In this document: positions 55,657 to 64,000 of the stretch, in pieces | How the letters are laid out: each line of letters opens with the position of its first letter | How positions within the stretch are numbered: the stretch's first letter is position 1 | Assembly (NCBI GenBank): GCA_023512835.1 | Contig: CM042092.1 | Span: 27,911,543-27,975,542 of the forward strand | DNA from: Taxillus chinensis | Taxonomy: Eukaryota > Streptophyta > Magnoliopsida > Santalales > Loranthaceae | Direction of reading: 5' to 3' | DNA length: 64,000 nt | Notes under the pieces: generated by a model | Seen by the model: only the letters and a program-made list of their open reading frames with translations | The model's database searches: none | Told to the model about the DNA's origin: nothing | Position numbers and translations under genes: made by a program

Positions 55657-57199
55657 GGTGCTAACTTGTGTGATCAAAACTACGTCGTTTTGATCCTGGG
55701 TTGACTTAATCAAAACTACGTCGTTTTGATGTGGGTAGTGTCTATATAATGAGGGCATGAGTTTGAGTTTAGGGTTCTTGTGTTCTTCTTTCTTGCACTT
55801 GCTAGAGAGAGAGAGAGAGAGAGAGAGAGGATCTCCGGGCAGTTGCCGTGGTGGTTCGTGTCGTTGGGAGCTGTCTAGCGTGGAGGTTAGGACAAGAGCC
55901 TGAGGTAGGGATTCATGTTCTTCCTAACTCCCCTCTGTTCTAGGATATTCACCTATATATATATATATGTAAATCCATATAGGTGTGATCTCCTATATGG
56001 AAGTTGGCCTTCGATGGCATATTCCGTTGATTCGATGTTGAATTTGGCTTGAGGATTTTCTGGGTTTGTTTATGCCCACCATGTGTTTGATGAAATGTCT
56101 GTGAGGCCTGCACACTATGTATTTGATAAAATGTCTGTGAAGGCCTGCATGCCATGTGTTTAATATAATACCTATGAGACCTTGTATATGGGTGTTTGAT
56201 GATATACCTGTGTGACTGGTGTGTACTGTGTTTGATTTGTATTTGATTTTAAGCCTATGAGGCTGATGTGTGTGGCTTGTATCTGACCATGTTGGTCCTT
56301 CTGAGATAAAGTGTAAATGCTTGTCTTGAGTTTACATGTTGAGATGTAATGCTATCTTTGTTCGTTGATCTGTTTGAGACTGAGCTAAGATATGGGCCAG
56401 GCACAATAGCTGGACCCCTTTGAGATTTGGCCAGGACGTGGTCCTGAGTCTCGGTGTAGCACTCACGACGGTGGGCTAAGTCTACACCCATTCCTGAGGG
56501 TAGGTATGGCGCCCGAGGAGGTGGTTGACCATACCTGACTCCGGTGGAAAATGTTACATTGGTGTCCATGCAACATTCGCCTGGATGTGGTATGTCATGT
56601 CGCTGTGGTGGCGGGGTGTCCTCTGCCCTCCAGTGCGGGTTCAGGTAAAGAGTGTTTACTGGGTGATGTTTGCTGCTTTAGCCTTAGGCACGACACGAGC
56701 ACAAGCATACACATATCATGCATGTTGTAGAGCGGGATGGGTCCGGGGAGACCGGATCCCTGCGAGGCGTGGTTTGCTCACCCCTCCTATAAACTGTTCT
56801 TTTGCGGGGGTTTAGCGGCGGTAGGTGAAGGCCGAGGAGCTAGGCCCCCGAGGCCCGGGAGTTTTATATTATTTCCTTTGTTGTACTCCGGTTTTATGTG
56901 TTTGGATTCTGGTTTGGTTTTATTTATGGCTTCATAGGGGTTTTTCCCCGACCGGGTTGTAATAAACATTTAGCCTTTGCAATGGAATAAAATGAGATGT
57001 TGTTATTCAATTTGTGTTTGTGTGCATGGTTTGGGAGCAGGAGCATGCCCCTTGGCATGTTAGCCTGGTTGTGCGGGTTTGGGACCAGACCCGTGCCAAG
57101 AAGTCCTTTTAAGGTGCTTGCACCAACCCCTTGTCCCTTCGGGTGCGGGCATGGGCAGTCACTACTCATTTCCAAGTGGAAGGAAATTGGGGCGTGACA
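55657..57199 (+). repeat. Chromo-A 5' LTR, right part
   Basis: Resumes the LTR after the GGAAA duplication with GGTGCTAACTTGTG, as in the uninterrupted 3' LTR at 63029. Contains two ACGT palindromes, TATATAAT near 55741, GA run 55804-55828 and ends GGGGCGTGACA. Total 5' LTR length without insertion is 1,960 bp. Confidence 0.92.
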
Positions 57200-57202
57200 A
57201 TA

Positions 57203-57214
57203 TGGTATCAGAGC
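57203..57214 (+). other. Chromo-A primer-binding site (tRNA-iMet)
   Basis: TGGTATCAGAGC three bases after the 5' LTR. Confidence 0.93.
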
Positions 57215-57623
57215 GATAGTTCATGGTCTGGTGGACCTAGGATAGTGGGGAGGCCCGGGCGCTTCGAGACTCTTAGGAGGCGGTATAGGACACGCCTGAT
57301 CAACGTGGTCCTATCCTGGTTTTCTGGGGTGTACTCGGGGGTAGTTAGACCAAGGAGTAGGGCACTTGCATTTGGGTTGAGGGTGCATACATGCACCGGC
57401 ATTAGGGCACTAGTTTAATTTCGGTATGAGTATATCTTTGTGTTGCTTGAAAACTTGTTGCTAAAAACAAAATTTTGTTCTTTGTGAAATTCGGTGATTT
57501 TTTTGTGAGACTTGTTGCTATGAATTGTTGCTTTGTGTGCTTCGTGATTTACCTGTGTGTTTAAATGTAAAATGTTGTTTGAGTACCTCTAGGAGCGAGA
57601 GCAAGGCAGCTGCTAGTGGAATT
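57215..57623 (+). other. Chromo-A leader
   Basis: Noncoding leader; nothing further recognised. The gag start codon would be expected close to its end but is not identifiable because of the poly-G tract. Confidence 0.6.
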
Positions 57624-57684
57624 GGGGGGGGGGGGGGGGGGGGGTGTGTGTTTTTTTTGTTTTTTTTTTTTTTTTGTTGGGTGT

Positions 57685-57747
<63 letters not shown>

Positions 57748-57764
57748 GTGGGTGTGTGGGGGGT

Positions 57765-57835
<71 letters not shown>

Positions 57836-57875
57836 CGGGGGGCGCCCTCCCCCCCTCCCCCCGCGGGGGCCACCT

Positions 57876-57921
<46 letters not shown>

Positions 57922-57990
57922 TTTGGGGCCCCCACACCCCCCCACCCTCGGGGGGGGGGGGGGGCCCCCCCTCCGGGGAGCACCCGGCCG
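57624..57990. repeat. Poly-G tract with T runs, probable sequence artefact
   Basis: About 340 bp made almost only of G, broken by GTGTG words, a T-rich run at about 57652-57676 and a short C/G mosaic at 57836-57880. It stands where the N-terminus of gag should be. Homopolymer G of this length is very unusual in plant DNA and typical of failed base calling or consensus errors. Confidence 0.85.
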
Positions 57991-58831
57991 CGGGGGGGTC
58001 GAGCATGTGTTCTCCTTTCTTCGACCCCGAGAGGAAGACAAAGTGAGACTAGCAGTCCGGTTGGAGGAGGAAGCCTTAGAATGGTGGCTTAGCATCTCGG
58101 GGGCCGGGACATGGAGACCATGGCTTGGAATGAGTTCCTCCAGTGTTCCATGAGGAGTTCTTTCCAAGTCATTGCGGTGGCGGAGCGGGAGGAGTTCAGG
58201 CGCTGGAGCGGGGATCGCGCTCGAGCAGTGTATGAGCGAGATTTCCGGGGCTGAGTCGGTTTGCTCCAGAAGCAATATCAAGGGAGGACCTGAAGGCCCA
58301 TAAGTTTACCATGGGTCTCAAACCCGCCCTGAAACAAAGGGTGGAGATGCTGCGACTGAAAACCTATGCTGAAGTCGTGGACACCGCCAAGATTGTTGAG
58401 AGAGGATTAGAGGAGGGAAGACAGGCTCACCAGGAGCGGATGGGGCAAAGCGCACGCGACAAGCACGGTGAAACCAAGAGGTAGAAGGTTGAGCCCGGGA
58501 GTGGGACTTCTCCCAAGGATAGGGGCCAAGCTTCAATGGCTCCGCCCAGATCCTGTTACTTTGGAGGACAGGGGAGTGCTGCTGGGAACTTCCCAAGTGG
58601 GTGTACCTGTTGTGGCCTGTCAGGGCACGTCAAACGTGAGTGCCCCAAGCAGCACTTGACGTGTCATAGCTATGGGAAGGTGGGACACATCAGCAAGGTG
58701 TGTTTCAGCAAGGGGAACAGTCGGGGAGCTGGAAGCTTAGCACAAGGGAGCAGGGGTGGGACCCAATTTCAGGCCCCAGCCCCTAAGCCAGACATTCGTG
58801 GCGGGCCGGTCAGCTGGTTCCGGTCACACTA
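57991..58831 (+). pseudogene. Chromo-A gag (decayed)
   Basis: Retrotrans_gag signature REEDKVRLAVRLEEEALEWW in the first frame; frameshifts near 58100 and 58250 lead to VIAVAEREEFRRW and then LKPALKQRVEMLRLKTYAE. Two zinc knuckles follow: CTCCGLSGHVKREC (58602-58643, intact) and CHSYGKVGHISKVC (58662-58703, second Cys changed to Tyr). Stops and frameshifts make it non-functional. The N-terminus lies in the poly-G tract. Confidence 0.87.
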
Positions 58832-59220
58832 GGCCACGGGGGGAGAGGCAACCACAAGGAGGATCGGAGGGGCGTCCCAGTGGACTGCAGGCAGGAGCAA
58901 AAGGGAAGGCAAGTGAGGCCAGTGGTGGGGCAAGCCAAGGCAGAGTGTTCGCGCTTACCTCAGCACCAGCTGAAATGGAGGATTTACCATCACCCTCCGA
59001 GGAAGGTGGAGCTGGACCTTCGGTGGTTCGAGGTACTATTCTAATATCTCGCACCGTTGTTGCTGCATTGTTTGATACCGGAGTTTCGTGCTCCCCGATT
59101 GCTAAGTCCTTGGTGGAGAGCCTTGGACTTGATTGTGTGGAGGCTAATAGACCTCGAGGGTCGAGTCCCCAATGGGAGGAGTGGAGTTGATCCACCAAAT
59201 GTGTCGAGAGTGTGCGCTTA
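58832..59220 (+). pseudogene. Chromo-A protease
   Basis: Reads RGTILISRTVVAALFDTGVS then CSPIAKSLVESLGL; the DTG triad is intact at about 59074, with Val where the family usually has Ala. Open from about 58756 to 59190, then frameshifts into the linker. Confidence 0.82.
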
Positions 59221-59579
59221 CGATAGGAGAGGTTGACCTCTCATTTGATTTGTACGTAATGCCCATGAGGACCTTTAGTTTGATTCTGGGAATGGATGGT
59301 TGATGGCCTTCCAGGCTAAGATTGACTGCTATAGGCGATGAGTATCGTTTACTACACCCACAGGATCTTCCTGTACCCTAGTGGGTGAATGGGATAGGGA
59401 TCTTGGGGAGAGCCTGGACCGACGAGGGAGCTATGGGGCAATATTACCCATAGGCTTGCCACCCTAACCTTTGAGGAGGAAGGTAACTTAGAGAAAAGGG
59501 TGTGGCCAGATGTTGTCGAGAATTTCCAGGATGTCTTTCCTGGGGAGTTGTTGGAGTTGCCTCCACACGAAGTATCGAG

Positions 59580-60472
59580 TTCACGATTGAACTCGTTGCC
59601 AGGGGTGGGACCCATCTCACAAGTAGCATACCGGATGGGACCTGCTGAGTTGCGGGAGCTTCGAAGCAGATAAAGGAACCGGGAGATAAAGGTTTTATCC
59701 GTCCTAGTACCTCACCTTGGGGTGCACCGGTCTTCTTTGCTAAGAAGGCGGATGGTTCGTTGCGACTTTGCATTGATTATCGAAAGTTGAATCAAGTAAC
59801 GGTAAAGAACAAGTACCCTTTGCCGCGGATTGATGACTTATTCGACCAGTGAGTGGAGCACGGTGGTTCTCAAAAATCGATCTACGTTCGGGATATCATC
59901 AATTGAGGGTCGGGAGCGAAGACATCCCTAAGACGGCGTTCCGGTGCGGATACGGACACTATGAGTGGTTAGTGATGCCTTTTGGGCTCACGAACGCACT
60001 CTTTGTGTTCATGCATCTAATGAATCGGGTATTTGCCCCATACCTGGATTCCTTCGTGGTGGTATTTATTGACGACATCCTTGTGTACTCCAAAACCCAA
60101 GCTGAGCATGAGGAGCACTTGGCCGTGGTGCTGCAGGCACTACGAGATCATCACTTGTATGCTAAATTTAGCAAGTGTGACTTCTGGATGCAAGAGGTGC
60201 ATTTTCTTGGGCATGTAGTATCTGCCGAAGGAGTTAGAGTGGACCCAACCAAGATTGAGTCCGTAGCATCTTGGAAGAGGCCCACAAATGTTTTTGAGAT
60301 CCGGAGTTTCTTGGGTCTGGCAGGGTATTACCGGCGTTTTGTGGAAGGGTTTTCTCGGTTGGCGGCACCTATGACAGCTCTTACACGGAAGGGAGCCAAA
60401 TTCGAGTGGACGGACAAGTGCCGGCAGGCATTCGAGGAGTTGAAGACTCGCCGACTACCGCACCGGTGTTGA
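59580..60472 (+). pseudogene. Chromo-A reverse transcriptase
   Basis: Linker FTIELVARGG (frameshifted relative to Chromo-B), then [20 protein letters not shown], a stop just after LFDQ near 59850, and an open 207-codon piece with [36 protein letters not shown], catalytic FIDDILVYS (60065-60091), [20 protein letters not shown] and [19 protein letters not shown]. Ty3/gypsy RVT_1 type. An end-frame change at about 60450 separates it from RNase H. Confidence 0.92.
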
Positions 60473-60854
60473 GTCTACCGCAGGGAGGGAGTGCCATTCG
60501 AGGTGTATTGTGATGCGTCTCGCGTTGGACTGGGGTGTGTTCGATGCAAGAGCGCCAAGTCATAGCATATGGCTCGCGACAGTGAAGTCCCATGAGCAAA
60601 ACTACCCAACACACGACCTGGAGTTAGCAGCGATTATTTTTGCCCTGAAGTCTTGGCGACATTACCTATTGGGAGAGAAATTTGTGGTATATACCGACCA
60701 CAAAAGCCTACGATATATCTTCACCCAGAGAGACCTAAATTTGCGACAACGGAGGTGGGTAGAGTACCTGCAAATGTTTGACTTCACGCTCTCCTACACG
60801 CCTGGGAAGGGAAATTTAGTAGCCGACGCGCTAAGTAGAAAAGGGAAAGGCTGA
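60473..60854 (+). pseudogene. Chromo-A RNase H
   Basis: VYCDASRVGLGC in one frame, then PTHDLELAAIIFALKSWRHY, FVVYTDHKSLRYIFTQRDLN and LRQRRWVEYLQMFDFTLSY with GKGNLVADALSRK. One frame change between 60500 and 60590. Confidence 0.9.
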
Positions 60855-62229
60855 GGTTTCCATGAGAGAATGGAAAATGATGGAGCAGTTGGCGATGCTT
60901 CGGTACAACCTGCTTTCAGCGGTGAGGGAGCTATCCTGTGCCCTCTCACCGTGATACCGGAGATGTATCGGCGTGTCCGTGAGGGACAGTTAGGTGACGT
61001 GGATCGTGAGGTGATCCGGGCCCAGGATAGAGGCCGGAGAGCCGTAAGAGGTCCGGACGAAGGAGTTGAGCATGAGCTGAAATTTCGGGGGCGTCGATAG
61101 TACCACCTCCCTTGCGTGAGGATGTCTTGAGGGAATTTCATCATTCCCGTTTGGCTGTACATCCGGGAGGAACTAAGATGTATCATGCCGTTCGCACACG
61201 TTCTGGTGGCCGGGGCTGAAACGGAGTGTAGCGAGTTTGTTTCCAGGTGCCTTACCTGTCGGCAAGTGAAGGCAGAACACCAACGACCCGCTGGTCAATT
61301 GCGGCCTTTACCTTTGGGCGAGTGGAAGTGGGAGCATATTACCATGGACTTCGTGACGGGACTTCCTACCACTTCGGGAGAAAGGACATGATTTGGGTCA
61401 TAGTGGACCGCTTAACTAAGTCAGCCCATTTCTTGGCAATTCGAGAGCGCGACTCTATCGGCACGTTAAGCCAGTTGTATGTTGATGAGATTGTCCGCTT
61501 GCACGGAATGCCCTTGTCTATTGTTTCGGACAGGGATGCGCGGTTTACATCCCGGTTTTGGGGAGGTCTCAGGAAGCATTGGGAACCCGACTTAATTTGA
61601 GTACCGCATTCCATCCCGAGACCGATGGTCAGTCCGAGAGGACCATTCGGACATTGGAAGACTTGTTGAGGGCTTATGTACTTGATTTTGGAGGATCATG
61701 GGCTTCCCACCTTCCTCCTGGTGGAGTTTGCCTATAATAACGATTACCAGTCTTCGATTGGGATGGCCCTGTTTGAGGCATTGTATGGCCGACCGTGTCG
61801 GTCTCCATTATGTTGGGCAGAAGCTGGAGAGGCAACTATGTTAGGACCTCAACTGGTCCAGGAGGCTACGGCAAAAGTTCAGCTGATTCGGCAATGCCTT
61901 CTTACAGCTCAGAGCGGACGAAGTCTTATGCAGATCGCCGACGCCGACCGTTGGAGTTTTTGGTGGGAGACCACGTATTCCTTCGTGTTTCTCCACGGAG
62001 AGGGCATAAGAGATTTGGGACTGGGTCCAAGTTGTCCCCTCGATACATTGGACCGTTCGAGATTTTGAGCAGAGTTGGACCTGTTGCTTATAGGTTGGCA
62101 TTACCACCTAGTTTGAGCAGAGTCCATAATGTTTTCCATGTATCCCAGTTGCGGAAATATCATCTAGATCCCACACACGTGCTAGATTGGGGTACCCTAG
62201 ATCTTGGAGAGGATGTGTCTGTTGTCGAG
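60855..62229 (+). pseudogene. Chromo-A integrase
   Basis: Zinc-binding remnant HHSRLAVHPG-like text near 61140 and [16 protein letters not shown], core blocks [15 protein letters not shown] (first Asp), [34 protein letters not shown] (second Asp) and [20 protein letters not shown] (Glu), then ALYGRPCRSPLCW and the GPY/F module YIGPFEILSRVGPVAYRLAL with HNVFHVSQLRKY. Frameshifts near 61390, 61600, 61735 and 61900. Confidence 0.9.
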
Positions 62230-62394
62230 GCACCCATCCGTATTGTCGATAGGCGCGAGAAGCAGCTGAGAGGTAAGACTATTCCGTTGGTTCGGGTGTT
62301 GTGGCAACACCGAGGGCTGGAGGAAGAGACCTGGGAACGTGAGACTGAGATGCGTGCTCATTATCCTGATCTGTTCGAGGACGAACAACTCTAA
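62230..62394 (+). pseudogene. Chromo-A C-terminal chromodomain
   Basis: APIRIVDRREKQLRGKTIPL then VRVLWQHRGLEEETWERETE and MRAHYPDLFEDEQL, stop at 62392. This chromodomain form, with an ILD-LR-K-V-W-EE-TWE pattern ending in YPxLF, is that of Tekay/Del chromoviruses; chromodomains are thought to direct integration to heterochromatin. The piece is open. Its last codons form the inverted repeat TGTTCG-AGGA-CGAACA (62372-62387). Confidence 0.87.
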
Positions 62395-62578
62395 AGGAGG
62401 GGAGGAGGGCAAGCATCAAACTTCAAATCAGGTATTTGCCCAACTAGTCATCGCTACATGACCATGTGGAGTGTATAAATGTGTGAAATAATTTGTGATT
62501 TGTTGTGTATTAATTTGTGCTAGAGGGTGTTAGAGGCCTACGCATTGGTTGTGATTATTTTCTTTCATTCCACCTTTT
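62395..62578 (+). other. Chromo-A 3' untranslated stretch
   Basis: Starts with a second purine-rich stretch (AAAGGAGGGGAGGAGGG at 62393-62409) right behind the pol-end hairpin. Otherwise noncoding. Confidence 0.7.
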
Positions 62579-62613
62579 CTTTTCGAGGACGAAAAGTCTT
62601 AAGGGGGAGAGGA
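62579..62613 (+). other. Chromo-A pre-PPT hairpin and PPT
   Basis: CTTTTCG-AGGA-CGAAAAG at 62579-62596, then TCTTAAGGGGGAGAGGA abutting the 3' LTR. Confidence 0.88.
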
Positions 62614-63172
62614 TGTAAGGACCCGTACCTTGAGTTAGTCAAAGTTTTGCCTTCTGAGTAGAGTTTTTCTAGATTTTGACCTAGTGAATGGGCTCAAATG
62701 AATTCACGTGCAAAAGGAAAGATGCTTAGAATGATGTCCTCTATCTACCACAGAAGTTTCAGGCCAAACGGACGTGTATGTGAGGTGCACGTGATATGGG
62801 TCCAATTCACGTGCAAGTGTGGTTGTCTTCTAAATGATGCAAGGAAGCTAGGGGTGAAGTTTGAGCGCATTTGGAGTGCATATGGAGTTGCACGTGAATT
62901 GGGGAATTCACGTGCAAATTGGCGTGCAGCCATATTTTTGCATGGTCCCCTTGGTTTTGACATTCTAATGAACTTTCTCCAAAGGACCATGTTGAAATTC
63001 TGAGTATTTTGGCCTATATGGGTGCGGAAAGGTGCTAACTTGTGTGATCAAAACTACGTCGTTTTGATCCTGGGTTTACTTAATCAAAACTACGTCGTTT
63101 TGATGTGGGTAGTGTCTATATAATGAGGGCATGAGTTTGAGTTTAGGGTTCTTGTGTTCTTCTTTGCTTTGC

Positions 63173-63214
<42 letters not shown>

Positions 63215-64000
63215 ATCTCCAGGGCGATTGCCGTGGTGGTTCGTGTCGTTGGGAGTCGTCTAGCGTGGAGGTTAGGACAAGAGCCTGAGGTAGGGATTCA
63301 TGTTCTTCCTAACTCCCCTCTGTTCTAGGATATTCACCTATATATATATATGTAAATCCATATAGGTGTGATCTCCTATATGGATATTGGCCTTCGATGG
63401 CATATTCTGTTGATTCGATGTTGAATTTGGCTTGAGGATTTTCTTGGGTTTGTTTATGCCCACCATGTGTTTGATGAAATGTCCGTGAGGCCCGCACACT
63501 ATGTATTTGATAAAATGTCCGTGAAGGCCTGCATGCCATGTGTTCAATATAATACCTGTGAGACCTTGTATATGGGTGTTTGATGATATACCTGTGTGAC
63601 TGGTGTGTGTCGTGTTTGATTTGTATTTGATTTTAAGCCTGTGAGGCTGATGTGTGTGGCTTGTATCTGACCATGTTGGTCCTTCCGAGATAAAGTGTAA
63701 ATGCTTTGTCTGAGTTTACATGTTGAGATGTAATGCTATGCTTGTTCGTTGATCTGTTTGAGACCGAAGTGAGATATGGGCCAGGCACAATAGCTGGACC
63801 CCTTTGAGATTTGGCCAGGACGTGGTCCTGAGTCTCGGTGTAGCACTCACGACGGTGGGCTAAGTCTACACCCATTCCTGAGGGTAGGTATGGCGCCCGA
63901 GGAGGTGGTTGACCATACCTGACTCGGGTGGAAAATGTTGCATTGGTGTCCATGCAACATTCGCCTGGATGTGGTATGTCATGTCGCCGTGGTGGCGGGG
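62614..64000 (+). repeat. Chromo-A 3' LTR, partial
   Basis: Starts TGTAAGGACCCGTACC and is uninterrupted to the window edge (1,387 of about 1,960 bp). Inverted repeat at 62891-62914, paired ACGT palindromes about 63045-63102, TATATAAT near 63116, GA run about 63177-63211. Confidence 0.92.

Larger units (their letters stand above)
44351..64000 (+). mobile_element. Chromo-A: Tekay/Del-type chromovirus (Ty3/gypsy), 3' end outside window
   Basis: 5' LTR 44351-44767 plus 55657-57199 (split by LARD-3), PBS 57203-57214, decayed gag-pol about 57990-62394, PPT 62601-62613, 3' LTR from 62614 beyond the window. It inserted in the Chromo-B coding fragment; the five bases before it, CTCTT (44346-44350), should reappear after the 3' LTR. 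The domain order Gag, protease, RT, RNase H, integrase and a C-terminal chromodomain identify a chromovirus. Many frameshifts and stops, and a doubtful poly-G tract. Confidence 0.9.

Noticed and set aside
57525..58046. Long Gly-rich and Pro-rich open frames across the poly-G tract
   Set aside because: Homopolymer G or C is open in all frames; no protein is implied and the tract is probably an artefact.

Overview
The window is plant nuclear DNA, almost certainly from a flowering plant, and it consists entirely of nested LTR retrotransposons. I see no host gene, tRNA, rRNA or CRISPR array. The evidence is the repeated pairing of long terminal repeats (TG...CA ends), 5-bp target-site duplications (TSDs), primer-binding sites complementary to initiator-Met tRNA (TGGTATCAGAGC), polypurine tracts (PPTs), and decayed Ty1/copia and Ty3/gypsy polyproteins. 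The species cannot be named from this sequence.

Layout. (1) Positions 1-20756 are the 3' two thirds of a minus-strand Sirevirus-like Ty1/copia element, here called Sire-1: partial 3' LTR, a 3' ORF with a C48/Ulp1-like peptidase domain, a noncoding multi-PPT spacer, then RNase H, RT, integrase, protease and the C-terminal half of gag in reverse order. It is broken by a chromovirus-type solo LTR (sL1, 1092-2954, TSD TGCTG), a non-autonomous chromovirus derivative (LARD-1, 7688-15137, TSD GCAGC), an inverted Sirevirus solo LTR (sL2, 15794-17147, TSD GTATG), and at 20757 by a minus-strand chromovirus (Chromo-B). (2) The Chromo-B LTR was entered by LARD-2 (24106-32599, TSD AGATA). A second partial LARD-2 LTR and a copia solo LTR (sL3, 22058-23881) lie inside an 874-bp direct duplication next to it. 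(3) Positions 32716-44218 are a complete second Sirevirus, Sire-2, on the minus strand, with equal 1,380-bp LTRs but no TSD: its left flank is Chromo-B LTR and its right flank is Chromo-B protease/RT coding DNA. (4) From 44351 to beyond the window runs a plus-strand chromovirus of the Tekay/Del type, Chromo-A. Its 5' LTR was split by LARD-3 (44768-55651, TSD GGAAA), whose leader was in turn entered by solo LTR sL4 (47167-49375, TSD TATAT). Its decayed gag-pol occupies about 57990-62394 and its 3' LTR starts at 62614.

The nest is therefore five levels deep: Sire-1, then Chromo-B, Chromo-A, LARD-3 and sL4. LARD-1, -2 and -3 belong to one non-autonomous family that keeps LTRs, PBS, PPT, a short Gag-derived ORF with a zinc knuckle and the last codons of the chromovirus polyprotein, but has about 3 kb of noncoding DNA where pol should be. 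Chromo-A-type elements are the likely source of the enzymes that move it.

The most interesting signals are the Ulp1-like 3' ORF in the env-like position of the two Sireviruses; short inverted repeats beside polypurine tracts in both superfamilies, some with apparent compensatory changes; a covarying inverted repeat in chromovirus U3; the 874-bp duplication around a solo LTR; and a dense W-box cluster just upstream of the TATA box of sL4.
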